A stretch of 32,897 nt of DNA from contig JAFUOX010000025.1 of the NCBI GenBank assembly GCA_017481725.1, positions 1 through 32,897 of the forward strand. Reading direction: 5' to 3'. The stretch is from Kiritimatiellia bacterium (GTDB taxonomy: Bacteria > Verrucomicrobiota > Kiritimatiellia > RFP12 > UBA3636). The position numbers and the translations under genes are program-made. Positions within the stretch are counted from its first letter, which is position 1, and the number at the start of each line of letters is the position of its first letter. Shown here piece after piece: positions 7,228 to 16,099 of this stretch. Below the pieces are notes generated by a model, which was given only the letters and a program-made list of their open reading frames with translations, had not been told where the DNA came from and did not search any database.

Positions 7228-7290
7228 TAAAAGGCATATTATGATATTATTTTGGCAATAAATAGGTAATAAAAGGCATATTATGATATT
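7228..7290 (+). promoter_or_regulatory. Duplicated GGCATATTATGATATT box: candidate HipB operator and start region
   Basis: A 21-bp segment ending in GGCATATTATGATATT occurs at 7228-7248 and again at 7270-7290, exactly 42 bp apart (about four helical turns). The first copy includes a possible -10 box (TATTAT, 7237-7242). The second contains the AAAAGG ribosome-binding site and the ATG start of the antitoxin gene. Two weaker GGCATTA/GGCAATA words lie nearby. HipB-type antitoxins bind such repeated sites to repress their own operon; binding here is inferred. Confidence 0.6.
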
Positions 7291-7609
7291 CGGAACTAGA
7301 GCAGAAATATTAAAAATTCTTGGAAAAAATATTCGTGAAGCACGATTAGAAGAAAATATAACTCAAGAAGAAGCCGCAAAGCGTAGCGGTGTCTCTTTAA
7401 AAGCATTGCGTAACCTCGAGGAAGGTAAAAACACAAGTGTTTTAACACTTATATCTGTGTGTCGCATAATAAATAAAATAGATTGGATACAGCAAATAGC
7501 ACCACCAGAATTTACATTTGAACGACTTCAATTATCAGACCCAACAAAAAAACGCATTAGAGCAAGCTCCCACAAGAAAAATCAACATAAAAATATTACT
7601 CAGAAATAA
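7283..7609 (+). CDS. HipB-like antitoxin, XRE-family DNA-binding protein
   Basis: This 108-residue protein has a helix-turn-helix of the Cro/CI (XRE) type at about residues 12-66 ('LGKNIREARLEENITQEEAAKRSGVSLKALRNLEEGKNTSVLTLISVCRIIN'). The C-terminal third is basic and probably flexible, ending in a lysine/histidine-rich tail. It stands 12 bp upstream of a HipA-type kinase gene, the standard antitoxin-toxin order, so it should bind and neutralise the toxin and repress the operon. The start codon itself lies inside the second copy of a duplicated upstream box. Codon use is AAA/ATA-rich, unlike the pheT and etf genes, in keeping with an acquired module. Confidence 0.88.
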   Translation: MIFGTRAEILKILGKNIREARLEENITQEEAAKRSGVSLKALRNLEEGKNTSVLTLISVCRIINKIDWIQQIAPPEFTFERLQLSDPTKKRIRASSHKKNQHKNITQK

Positions 7610-7621
7610 AAGAGGAAAATA

Positions 7622-8800
7622 ATGTTTACACATGTTAATAAAATTAAAGTATCCATTTGGGGGCGAACTGTAGGAACAATAGTAGCAACAACACGAACAA
7701 ATTCGTTTGCTTTTGCCTACGATAAGGATTTTTTGAAATCAGGTATAGAAATTGCCCCTCTTGGTATGCCTCTTTCAAAAAAGGTATATTGTTTTGATGG
7801 ATATGATGCTTTTTGTTGTCTCCCTCCAGTGTTTGCTGATTCCCTGCCAGATGCCTTTGGAACCTCTATTATTGTTGCTTGGATGAGAAGCCAAGGAGTT
7901 GCTCCTAGTGAAATTACACCATTAGATAAATTAGCATATATTGGACAGCGAGGAATTGGAGCATTAGTCTATGAACCAATTCGTAGCCCATTTAGGGAAA
8001 AACCCTTCGCATTAGATATGCGTGAGGTAATTGAGTCGTCTCGCATTGCATTTAATTCTGATTTAGCAAAAATGGGTGGAAGTGATGCTTTAAGATCAAT
8101 AATTCGAGTCGGTTCTTCTGCAGGTGGAGCACAAGCAAAGGCGGTTGTTGGTTGGAATAGAGATGCAAATGAGTTTTTGGTTGGTGATCAAGCCTTGCCA
8201 TCTAAATATGAGCATTGGTTGTTAAAAATCACACCTAAAGAATACCCCAATAGAGGAAAAAAAGAAATTGAGATTTATCAGCGAGCTATTTCTGCGGGAA
8301 TAACTATGAGTCAGAGTGAAATATATGAACTAGATGGTATTTCTCATTTTATAACAAAACGCTTTGATCGAGAGAAAGATAAAAGGCATCATATAATTTC
8401 TTTCTCTGCGCTTGCACATCTACCAATGATTACAGCACCAGAAAATCGAAGCTATGAACAATTGTTTGCTTGTGCAAAAGAGTTGGGATTAGGATATTCA
8501 AGCATTGAGCAGCTTTTTAGAAGAATGGCATTTAATGTTCTTATAGGAGAATTTGATGACCACACAAAGAACTTCTCCTTTATGCAGAAAGAAGGAGAAG
8601 CTTGGGAGCTCGCTCCAGCATATGATTTAACTGGCTCAAGCTTTGATTCTAATGATCCATGGAATGCGACTTCTGGGTCGCACCAATTGTCTATAAATGG
8701 GAAATTCTCAAATATAACAGAGGATGATATGCTTAAGCTTGCTGATAGAGTTGGTGTAGGTAATGCCGCAGAAATACTAAACGATATAAAGAATAGTTAA
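7622..8800 (+). CDS. HipA-like serine/threonine kinase toxin
   Basis: The 392-residue protein has the HipA N-terminal domain (about 5-120) and the HipA_C kinase domain. Visible motifs are G164-SSAGGAQAKA (the nucleotide-binding loop), LLKIT with K202, the KRFDR segment (246-250), N305…D312-D-H-x-K-N317 containing the catalytic aspartate, and AYDLT with the metal-binding D335. All key kinase residues appear intact, so the toxin should be active. Well-studied HipA phosphorylates glutamyl-tRNA synthetase and induces dormancy, but related toxins have other targets, so the target here is unknown. It lies 12 bp after the antitoxin gene with AGAGGA as its ribosome-binding site. The pairing with an XRE antitoxin makes the assignment secure. 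Confidence 0.9.
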   Translation: MFTHVNKIKVSIWGRTVGTIVATTRTNSFAFAYDKDFLKSGIEIAPLGMPLSKKVYCFDGYDAFCCLPPVFADSLPDAFGTSIIVAWMRSQGVAPSEITPLDKLAYIGQRGIGALVYEPIRSPFREKPFALDMREVIESSRIAFNSDLAKMGGSDALRSIIRVGSSAGGAQAKAVVGWNRDANEFLVGDQALPSKYEHWLLKITPKEYPNRGKKEIEIYQRAISAGITMSQSEIYELDGISHFITKRFDREKDKRHHIISFSALAHLPMITAPENRSYEQLFACAKELGLGYSSIEQLFRRMAFNVLIGEFDDHTKNFSFMQKEGEAWELAPAYDLTGSSFDSNDPWNATSGSHQLSINGKFSNITEDDMLKLADRVGVGNAAEILNDIKNS

Positions 8801-8900
8801 CTCAACACCTATCCCTTTTTATCTAAATTAAGTGTGCTGCCTATACTCATCCCTCTTACAAATCTTGCTACAAGTATCCCATATTCTTGAAAAAAAGAAG

Positions 8901-8920
8901 ATATTAGTGTATATTAGTGT
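8901..8920. repeat. Tandem 10-bp repeat ATATTAGTGT x2
   Basis: Two perfect adjacent copies of ATATTAGTGT lie directly upstream of the candidate promoter of the metallo-hydrolase gene. One helical turn per unit makes it a possible regulator site. The rest of the 8801-8971 spacer shows nothing else clear. Confidence 0.5.
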
Positions 8921-8926
8921 CTCAGT

Positions 8927-8955
8927 TTGTTAAAGCAATAAACTTAGAATAATAA
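8927..8955 (+). promoter_or_regulatory. Candidate promoter of the metallo-hydrolase operon
   Basis: TTGTTA (8927-8932), a 17-bp spacer and TAATAA (8950-8955). The implied transcription start is only about 10 bases before the ATG at 8972, so the leader would be very short. The call is tentative. Confidence 0.4.
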
Positions 8956-8971
8956 TAATGGAAAATTTTGT

Positions 8972-9763
8972 ATGAAGATTACATTTTTAGGGACAGGTGC
9001 AGCAGATTGGGACATCAATAGCTATGTTCATGGTGAAGAATTTCGCAGATATTCCTCTGCATTAGTAGATACAGAATTATTGATAGATGCTGGACCACAT
9101 ATTTTTCATTTTGCTGAAAATGAAGGACAGCCAGAGATTCTTTCTAATGTAAAAAATGCAATAATTACTCACTCTCATTGGGATCATTTTAATCCAGAAA
9201 TTATCTTAAAGCTTGCAGAAAATAATCCTGATTTTACTCTTTGGGGTGATGCAGCATGCTTGCGTGCATTCCACAAAAGATTGGGAGAAGAAAACACTAG
9301 CACAATTAACTTTGTGGAGCTACCTATCGGCGAAACACATGATGTTGGCGGATATATGGTTACTGCACTTCCAGCTAGTCATATCACACATGATCCAGCA
9401 GAATGCTCTCGCGTTTATCTAATTGAAAAGGATGGACGCACTCTATTTTATGGCTGTGATTGTGCTTGGCTACCAAGTGAAACTTGGGCAGGAATTGTAA
9501 ATAAACAAATCAACCTTATGGTGCTAGAGTGCACCTGTGGCGAATTAGCAATCAATGATTGGCGTAGCTTTGATCATAACGATATTAAAATGCTAGAGAA
9601 TATGATTATAGTTTTCCGCAAGTATAATTACTTTGCTGAGGATGTTCGCTTTGTTGCCTCACATTTGGCACGAGAGCTACACCCAGACCATGCCACAGTT
9701 GCAAAAGCAATGGAAGCCTTTGGTGCAACACCTGCCTATGATGGCATGGTCCTTGAGGTTTAA
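8972..9763 (+). CDS. Metallo-beta-lactamase-fold hydrolase
   Basis: The 263-residue protein carries the metal-binding signature H67-S-H69-W-D71-H72 with further ligands visible: a histidine in 'ALPASHITHD', an aspartate in 'FYGCDCAWLP' and a histidine in 'VASHLARELHPDH'. It belongs to the Lactamase_B_2-like branch that includes phosphodiesterases such as PhnP and RNase Z-like enzymes. No substrate-specific feature is recognisable, and there is no signal peptide, so it acts in the cytoplasm. It heads a likely three-gene transcription unit with the zinc-ribbon membrane protein and the peptide-binding lipoprotein, but a shared pathway cannot be inferred. Confidence 0.85.
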   Translation: MKITFLGTGAADWDINSYVHGEEFRRYSSALVDTELLIDAGPHIFHFAENEGQPEILSNVKNAIITHSHWDHFNPEIILKLAENNPDFTLWGDAACLRAFHKRLGEENTSTINFVELPIGETHDVGGYMVTALPASHITHDPAECSRVYLIEKDGRTLFYGCDCAWLPSETWAGIVNKQINLMVLECTCGELAINDWRSFDHNDIKMLENMIIVFRKYNYFAEDVRFVASHLARELHPDHATVAKAMEAFGATPAYDGMVLEV

Positions 9764-9793
9764 AAATAGGATACTATAAAAAGTATTTAAAAA

Positions 9794-10492
9794 ATGAAGC
9801 TAGTAAATTGTCCAGATTGTGATAGACCCGTTGGGGCAAATTTAAATTGCCCTTGGTGTGGTGCTGCGATTGTTCCGCAGCGCAAAACACTTATTACGGT
9901 GCTATCTATGTCTGCAATGGTATTGTTATTTACTATCAGCAGCTGTATTTGGATTATTCCTCCTCCACAAAATAATATTGCTTCAATATTGCTTGGATTT
10001 ATCTTTGGTGGCATTGTTGCTTTGCTTTTCAAATATAAGTATCCATTGGTAGGTTTACTCCCTATGGGTGGCGTATATTTGGCATTTCTTGATGTAGCTG
10101 TTGCTAGAGCAATTTGTATTCATACACCATATATTTTGTTTTTGTTTAGCTTTGCTTTGTTTTTTAATTCGCTAAAGAAAAAGATATTGCCTCTTGGAGG
10201 AGCTTTGTCGCGACTCTATGGTCCAGCTCTTCTATGGATTCCCTTTCTTGTTCTATTCTGTTGCTATGCTTCAAGCATGGGAGCATTACTAATTCCTGCC
10301 TTGCTCGCTTTGTTTGTTATTTTGCAAATTGTATTTGCAGAGCGAAGCAGTATTATTTCATTTGCAGCGGTTTTGTTGTTTACTGGCTTTGCAATTCTCT
10401 ACTTTAATATTTATGCTTATGCTGTTGGCTTTATTGCTATAGCTATAGCAAAAGGCTTGCTTTGCAAAAGTAAGCATTTATCAAAAAATTAA
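9794..10492 (+). CDS. Membrane protein with N-terminal zinc ribbon, function unknown
   Basis: The 232-residue protein opens with a zinc-ribbon motif, C6-PD-C9 and C19-PW-C22, followed by roughly seven or eight hydrophobic segments between residue 32 and the basic C-terminus (KSKHLSKN). Zinc ribbon plus polytopic membrane domain recurs among uncharacterised bacterial proteins; I do not recognise the family. It lies 30 bp after the metallo-hydrolase and only 3 bp before the peptide-binding lipoprotein gene, so it is probably in the same transcript. Confidence 0.75.
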   Translation: MKLVNCPDCDRPVGANLNCPWCGAAIVPQRKTLITVLSMSAMVLLFTISSCIWIIPPPQNNIASILLGFIFGGIVALLFKYKYPLVGLLPMGGVYLAFLDVAVARAICIHTPYILFLFSFALFFNSLKKKILPLGGALSRLYGPALLWIPFLVLFCCYASSMGALLIPALLALFVILQIVFAERSSIISFAAVLLFTGFAILYFNIYAYAVGFIAIAIAKGLLCKSKHLSKN

Positions 10493-10495
10493 AAT

Positions 10496-12235
10496 ATGAA
10501 GCTTTCTACTTTTAATCGATTTTTTTTGTTGTCTATAGCAGCAGTATGTTTTACAGCTTGCTCAAATAATAGTGAGACTGATTGTAAGAGCATAACAGTG
10601 TTGCGAAGGAATATCGACCGCGTGTCATCCATGGATCCAATCAAGGCAGAATCTGCTGGAGCAAATCGAGCCGTGGCACTTGTTTATGAGACACTAGTTG
10701 AATATGATTATTTTGCCCGCCCATATACTTTGAAGCCATATCTTTTAAAAACAATGCCGGAGATAGATGAAACTGGCAAAATTTATCGTTTTACCTTGCG
10801 TGATGATATCTTTTTTGGACCTTCAAAATATTTAGGTAAGTCAGGAGAAGAAGATGTTCGAGCTGTTACTGCAGAAGATGTGGTGTATTCATTAAAGCGC
10901 CTTGCTGATGCAAAGCTTGCCTCTCCTGGTTATTGGACTATTGCGGGAAAAATTCTTGGTATAGATGAGTTTCATAAGGCATCTGCTCAGGTAGATGCTC
11001 CTACAGATTATAATCGGGAAATAGCTGGGCTTCGTATAATCAATGAAAAGCAATTTGAAATAGAATTAGTAAATCCGTCTACTGAATTTTTGTGGATATT
11101 GGCAATGCCATATACAGCAGTTGTGCCACGAGATGTTGCTGAGCAATTAGGCTCAGAGTTTGGAACAATAGAATGTGGCTCAGGGCCATATACGCTAGCT
11201 TCGTGGCAACGTAACTATAGTATGATTTTTAAGCGTCGCCCAAATCGCTCCGAAGAGCGTGATGCTTTTACCCCAGAGGAAAGAGCAGAAGGCTTAAAAA
11301 GCTTTGAAGAAATTCATTTCTTTGTTATGGATGATGCTTCAACACGCTGGCTTTCTTTTTTGGCAGGTGGGTTAGATATAAATCAAGAGATTTCACGCGA
11401 TAATTGGGATGCAGTGATAGCTCTTGATGGTGGCTTGTCAGATGAAATGCAATCGCATGGAGTAGGTCTTGTATCAAAGGATAGTATGATGGTTTCCTAT
11501 ATTGCATTTAATATGGATGATGGGGTAGTAGGAAAAAATAAACTGTTGCGGCAAGCAATGACGTGTGCCTTTGATGCAGAAGCGTGGATTAAGCTCAATA
11601 AGGGGCGCGTTGCATTTGCTGATGGGCCAGTGCCTCCTAATGTTGAAGCTCGACTTGAAGAGCCAAATCCTTTGCAATACAATCTTGAACGTGCAAAGGA
11701 ACTGATTACTCAGGCAGGCTATAAGGATGGAATAGACCCTGCCACAGGTCGCCCTTTGCAGTTAACTCTTGACCTAGGGCGCACAGATCAAGAAACGCGA
11801 GAATCAGCAGAGCTTATTGCCTCATTTATGCAGCAAATAGGTATAGAGCTTAATCTTCAATATAATAATTGGCCCTTGTTTTTGAAAAAGATTTCGAGAA
11901 GAGAGTCTCAGCTATTTATGGTGGCATGGTTAGCAGACTATCCGGATGCTTTGAATTTCCTTCAGCTATTTTATTCAGAGAATGCTTCACCTGGACCAAA
12001 TCGGTGTAATTATAATAACCCAGAATATGACAAGCTGTATGAGGCGGCATATGTAGAGCGTAATCCTGAGTTGAGAGGCAAATATATCCGAGAGATGCAG
12101 CGAATTATTCGCGATGAAGCTCCATGGATTTTCATACATTATGGTCGTGATAATATTTTATTAAAGCCAAATTTAGAAAATGTTATACCACATGATTTTC
12201 CTTATGGCTTAGAAAAGCATTGGCGCACCAAATAA
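10496..12235 (+). CDS. Oligopeptide-type ABC transporter substrate-binding lipoprotein (SBP_bac_5)
   Basis: The 579-residue protein has a lipoprotein signal peptide ending in the lipobox FTA|C22, so it is membrane-anchored after cleavage. The rest matches the OppA/DppA family 5 solute-binding fold: 'MDPIKAESAGANRAVALVYETLVEYD', 'YRFTLRDDIFFGP…VTAEDVVYSLKRL', and later 'WLADYPDALNFLQLFYSEN…YNNPEYDKLYEAA'. It would capture peptides or related ligands and hand them to an ABC permease, but no permease or ATPase gene is adjacent, so it is an orphan binding protein here. A terminator hairpin follows at 12273. Confidence 0.9.
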   Translation: MKLSTFNRFFLLSIAAVCFTACSNNSETDCKSITVLRRNIDRVSSMDPIKAESAGANRAVALVYETLVEYDYFARPYTLKPYLLKTMPEIDETGKIYRFTLRDDIFFGPSKYLGKSGEEDVRAVTAEDVVYSLKRLADAKLASPGYWTIAGKILGIDEFHKASAQVDAPTDYNREIAGLRIINEKQFEIELVNPSTEFLWILAMPYTAVVPRDVAEQLGSEFGTIECGSGPYTLASWQRNYSMIFKRRPNRSEERDAFTPEERAEGLKSFEEIHFFVMDDASTRWLSFLAGGLDINQEISRDNWDAVIALDGGLSDEMQSHGVGLVSKDSMMVSYIAFNMDDGVVGKNKLLRQAMTCAFDAEAWIKLNKGRVAFADGPVPPNVEARLEEPNPLQYNLERAKELITQAGYKDGIDPATGRPLQLTLDLGRTDQETRESAELIASFMQQIGIELNLQYNNWPLFLKKISRRESQLFMVAWLADYPDALNFLQLFYSENASPGPNRCNYNNPEYDKLYEAAYVERNPELRGKYIREMQRIIRDEAPWIFIHYGRDNILLKPNLENVIPHDFPYGLEKHWRTK

Positions 12236-12272
12236 TTTGGGAAGAGCCTGTATACACAAATAAAACAAAAGA

Positions 12273-12313
12273 CAGCTGCAAAAACAATCAGTTTCGCAGC
12301 TGCCTCTTTTTTT
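12273..12313 (+). terminator. Bidirectional terminator between convergent genes
   Basis: CAGCTGC (12273-12279) pairs with GCAGCTG (12296-12302), followed on the plus strand by CCTCTTTTTTTAT. The minus-strand side is also T-rich (TCTTTTGTTTTATT), so it can serve the beta-helix gene converging from the right. The loop sequence CAATCAGTTTCGCAGC recurs in the terminator of the second beta-helix gene at 16170-16202. Confidence 0.8.
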
Positions 12314-12324
12314 ATCTATAGTTA

Positions 12325-15288
12325 TTATTGAAGAATAATCAGTGTGCTTAGTGGAGCAAGGAATGGTTCAACAGCACCAACATAGTTTGGATAGCCCCCA
12401 ACAGAAGAAGCAAATGCCCAATCAAGCTTTGTTGCACGGACACGATATTCATTCTCGTTTCCTATTTCTGTTGACATAAAGCGAGGTGCTACATCTAACT
12501 CAGCACAATCAACAGGGGATAGTGTAAACTCATATCCTTCTAACTCCTTTGTAGTTCCATCAAACCAGTTACTTGACATATAGACGTTGTTCTTGAATAC
12601 TGTTTCAGGTCTGAAATAACATGAATATATTCTATTCTTCTTTGTTGAATTATCTATAAACATTGTTCCATTCTCTGCAAGGATAATTAAGTTGTCATAA
12701 ATTTTAGGATACCAAGATGCCTCATCACTAGTTGTAATTGTAGTTAAGATGAATGAGGAGGAACCAACAACGGTATTGTGATGTATGCTTACATTATCAG
12801 CAAGTCCGTCCCTGATCTTTGTGATAAAAGGTTCGCCTGTTGATGTTACAAATTTATTATAAGAAATCTCTGCATTTGGTATTTCATTCCAGTTTCCTTC
12901 AGGATTGTTGGAATGTATTGAACGACATTCATACATTGCATTTGATGAAAATGTAAATGTTCCACTATAGCCCTTCAAAGGAGCAAACATCAAATAACAA
13001 TTTGTGTAAACATTGTTAACAATAACAGGGTCCTTAGCTGTCCATATTGTAAACAATTGCTTTTTTTCTCCTGTATGACCTTCAAATACACAACCCTCTA
13101 CGCGGAGGAATTCTCCTGGTGCTTTATCTTGCTCATAAGCATTTGATTTAATAGCATATGCTTTGTTGTCTCCGTTATAAGCACCATCTAATCGGAAACG
13201 ACAGTTTTTAACGGTTAAAAGCTTGCCATTTGCATTTATTATTCTGCCGCCAGTTCCAATAGAGTTGCCAGGATAGGTTTCGTTCTTTTCTCCGTACCAA
13301 ACAAAATCAAGCTCAGAAATAGTGACGCCATAAGCATTAAAATCAACATTAACAATATATGGATTAGGAGTAGCTTTATTCAATGTGTGGCTAACAACAA
13401 CCTTTGCATTGCCATAGTCACCCCATGATTTGATAGTTGTAAAATTTCTTTCTATGTAAATAAAATCATCAGCAGAATTTATTTCATAAACTCTATCATC
13501 ACCTCCACGAACGAAGATTGTGCCATTTTCTGCACAAATCTTAGTTGCTTCTGTAATTGTCCTACAAGGGTTTGCCTCAGTTCCATTCCCTCCAGCAACT
13601 GCCAATGCATCTACATAAACATTATATGATAAAATTTCTAGCTCGGGAATTGCTAGTGTAGCAACAAGCTCCTTGCTGGTGGCAGTATCAATTAACATAA
13701 CAGAAGGGATATAAGTGCCTGGGGCTGTATATGTATATTTTATAACGGTATCATTTCCTGTATAATCATAGATGCCATCGCCATCATAATCTATTTTTAC
13801 AGTTACTGGTCCGGCATTTAAACTATATTCAACCTTAAATTCTATTTCGGATCCTGGAGTAAATGCCTCTGAAGATACAGAGAAAGAGGTTAGAGTAAAG
13901 AATTCACCAGGTTCACCCTCGTAAGCAATAGGTTCTTGTGCACCGATGTATGCTGGCTCTGTTCCGTAGCTAGAATTTAATCCACCAGCCCAAGAATAGC
14001 GCAAGGAATTTAAACGATAAAAATTCTCTGAAAAGATATCCTCTGTCTCAATAAATTCTGGAACCTGAGATAACCTCAAATTATTATCTGTAAATAGACC
14101 AGCAGAATCAGGATTTTCGGTTACAAGATTATATTGCTCCAAATCTTGGACCGCTGATCCACCATTAAAATCTGGAGCCATCCAAACATTGTCTACAAAT
14201 TTAGAACCAGCAGCAAAGGTTGTTGGATTTGTTTGTCCTACATCGCTTGAATATTCATTGATAATTGTGCCAAGTTCTCCATTAACAATGATTAAATTGT
14301 TGTAAAAATTTGGAGCCCATGTAAAAACACTGTTTCCTCCTCGTGTTGTAACAAAAGAAGCATTTCCTACAAATGTATTGTGGTGGATTTTTGCTTTATC
14401 GAAACCGACATCTGACTTGTTGATAAAAGGTATATCTCCATCATTAACAAAAATGTTGTAAGCTATTTCAATGTCTTGGTCTTCTCTATAATTATCACCA
14501 TTACTATAGAGTGGTTTGGTGACATTTATAATGCGATTAGAAATAAATTGCCCGCCGTTAATATATTGCATAGCCTTATAGCAACGTGTTGTATTCTCAA
14601 ATATGTTTGAGATAATTCTTACTTGATTTGGAGATTTAATAACTTGAGAATCCCTTCCTCCAAAGTTCTTAAAATAGCAGTTTTTAACAGTCATGCCTCT
14701 TGTTTTATCGCGGTCGGGGTTACTAGCATGAACACCAGATCCACCCCAACCACCGTTATTACTAGGGTTGTCTTGATAAAATTTACAGCTATCAACAACG
14801 CAATATTTAGCATATATGCTAATAAGTATTCCTCTCTCACCGAGAGATGTTCCAGAGTGTTTTCTCTCGTTGTCGCAGTAGCTATAGAACTCAAAGCCTG
14901 TAATTGAAAATTCATCAGCTTCTTTTTCAACTTGTATAACACTTGGATTGTTAATATTAGCACTCAAATCTTTATCAAGATAAATCTTTGGTGCACCAAA
15001 ATCAGCCCAAGCTTTAACAGTAAGGTTTGAAGCTGTGACAATGATTAAATCATCAGCAGTTGCGATTGTATATGAGCAGCTTTCTCCACCCTTAACATTA
15101 ATTGTAGATGGAATTCCATCTGCGAGATATTGTGCATTTGCTGCGTCAACTGCTGCTTTGATTGTTGTGAATGGAGCAGAGGATGAGCCTGTTGCTACTG
15201 AAGCATCTGCTGTTGAATCTACATAGTAGTCTGCTGCAAACATTGTTGTACAAGCAAACAAAGATAATAATACTAGCAGTCTTTTCAT
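12325..15288 (-). CDS. Secreted right-handed beta-helix protein with central PKD-like domain (paralogue A)
   Basis: The 987-residue product starts with a Sec signal peptide ('CTTMFA|ADYYVD', cleavage near residue 18). It contains two parallel beta-helix halves. Each begins with a '[YV]VD…T..PF/PC.TI..A' cap typical of pectate-lyase-like/DUF1565 proteins (about 20-460 and 555-965) and carries the N-rich 'V.NC.F' and 'I.HNT.VG' coils. Between them, about 468-545, lies a PKD-like domain with a calcium-loop sequence DYDGDGIYD. No catalytic residues can be assigned, so polysaccharide binding or cleavage is only a family-level suggestion. The last nine residues, PLSTLIILQ, match paralogue B (16231-19212) and the LRR protein. 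The upstream promoter is at 15359-15388 and the terminator at 12273-12302. Confidence 0.88.
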   Translation of the reverse strand: MKRLLVLLSLFACTTMFAADYYVDSTADASVATGSSSAPFTTIKAAVDAANAQYLADGIPSTINVKGGESCSYTIATADDLIIVTASNLTVKAWADFGAPKIYLDKDLSANINNPSVIQVEKEADEFSITGFEFYSYCDNERKHSGTSLGERGILISIYAKYCVVDSCKFYQDNPSNNGGWGGSGVHASNPDRDKTRGMTVKNCYFKNFGGRDSQVIKSPNQVRIISNIFENTTRCYKAMQYINGGQFISNRIINVTKPLYSNGDNYREDQDIEIAYNIFVNDGDIPFINKSDVGFDKAKIHHNTFVGNASFVTTRGGNSVFTWAPNFYNNLIIVNGELGTIINEYSSDVGQTNPTTFAAGSKFVDNVWMAPDFNGGSAVQDLEQYNLVTENPDSAGLFTDNNLRLSQVPEFIETEDIFSENFYRLNSLRYSWAGGLNSSYGTEPAYIGAQEPIAYEGEPGEFFTLTSFSVSSEAFTPGSEIEFKVEYSLNAGPVTVKIDYDGDGIYDYTGNDTVIKYTYTAPGTYIPSVMLIDTATSKELVATLAIPELEILSYNVYVDALAVAGGNGTEANPCRTITEATKICAENGTIFVRGGDDRVYEINSADDFIYIERNFTTIKSWGDYGNAKVVVSHTLNKATPNPYIVNVDFNAYGVTISELDFVWYGEKNETYPGNSIGTGGRIINANGKLLTVKNCRFRLDGAYNGDNKAYAIKSNAYEQDKAPGEFLRVEGCVFEGHTGEKKQLFTIWTAKDPVIVNNVYTNCYLMFAPLKGYSGTFTFSSNAMYECRSIHSNNPEGNWNEIPNAEISYNKFVTSTGEPFITKIRDGLADNVSIHHNTVVGSSSFILTTITTSDEASWYPKIYDNLIILAENGTMFIDNSTKKNRIYSCYFRPETVFKNNVYMSSNWFDGTTKELEGYEFTLSPVDCAELDVAPRFMSTEIGNENEYRVRATKLDWAFASSVGGYPNYVGAVEPFLAPLSTLIILQ

Positions 15289-15358
15289 TTTTATTTACCT
15301 TTCGTTTTAAAGAGGAAAAGTAAAGTGCTTAATAAATAACCTTCCCCACTTAAGAGGT

Positions 15359-15388
15359 ATTTTACACCTAACTATATCTTTTGGTCAA
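15359..15388 (-). promoter_or_regulatory. Promoter of beta-helix paralogue A
   Basis: On the minus strand TTGACC (15383-15388) is followed after 18 bp by TAAAAT (15359-15364). Paralogue B has the same TTGACC-18-TAnAAT layout, so the promoters may be co-inherited or co-regulated. The leader is about 60 nt; an AAAGG precedes the start. Confidence 0.7.
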
Positions 15389-15482
15389 TAAAAATTGCAG
15401 GAAAAATTTGCTACAAAAGGTAGTTTTAACATGAAATAAGTGGGTAGAATTGCAAATGTTTACGGATACTTTATATATTTTT

Positions 15483-15680
15483 GTATTTTTTCTCCCGCAG
15501 GAGACGCAGAGAATTAAACTACAAAATTTTTTCGTGTCATTTCGTGTACACGGATGGGTATATTGACGCTGGTGCTGTTATAACACAGATATGCACAAAT
15601 ATTCACGAATGGTTTTTGCACGACAGGATTTTTTATTTCCCGCAGAGACACAGAGACGCAGAGAATTGTGTGATGGCAAG
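15483..15680. repeat. Dispersed 'GACGCAGAGA' and 'TTCGTGT' repeat words
   Basis: CCCGCAGGAGACGCAGAGAA (about 15495) and CCGCAGAGACACAGAGACGC (about 15640) are related. Between them lie TTTCGTGTCATTTCGTGTAC and CACAAATATTCACGAATGG. They match intergenic repeat words at 296-342 and 16107-16165. Several short open frames here translate only repeats and are not genes. Confidence 0.6.
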
Positions 15681-15689
15681 AAGTGCGAG

Positions 15690-16095
15690 GTTGGACGTTA
15701 GACGTTGGACGTTGAACGGACAACCAGACGTTAGACGTGAGACATCCCGCCGCGTTGACACGCGTCCCACAGGCGTTGATACGCCCACATTGGACATGAG
15801 ACATGAGACGCGGGACGAGAGACAAGGTCGTGAGACCCACAGACGATTAGACACGAGAAATGTAAAGCCATTTCACTTCTAAAGAAAACTTTTGTGTCTA
15901 AACGTCTAACGTCAGAACCACTCGCGTCTCATGTCTCGCGTCTCATGTCCTATGGTCGCATGTCAATGCGATGCGGCGTCTAATTGTCTGGCGTCTAACG
16001 TCAATGAAATCTCAATGTCTAATGTCTCGCGTCACCGCGTCTCAATGTCTAATTGTCTCACGTCAACGTTGTCTAGCGTCTAACGTCCACACGAT
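15690..16095. repeat. Large imperfect inverted array of GAC / GTC words
   Basis: The left half (about 15690-15857) is made of words such as GACGTTAGAC, GACATGAGAC and GACGATTAGAC; the right half (about 15894-16095) of their complements GTCTAACGTC, GTCTCATGTC and GTCTAATGTC. At the centre AGACGATTAGACAC (15841-15854) faces GTGTCTAAACGTCT (15894-15907), complementary at 13 of 14 positions around a 39-base loop. Further out GGACATGAGAC pairs with GTCTCATGTCC. The left half is the same repeat as window positions 12-106. Confidence 0.8.
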
Positions 16096-16099
16096 AGCA

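Noticed and set aside
5604..7282. Insertion sequence with a transposase
   Set aside because: The enclosed protein is an ATPase with a DUF4143 domain and no transposase catalytic motif; no terminal inverted repeats are seen at the boundaries.
15690..16095. CRISPR array or integron attC cluster
   Set aside because: The words have irregular spacing, no constant repeat length and an inverted halves layout; no cas or integrase gene is nearby.
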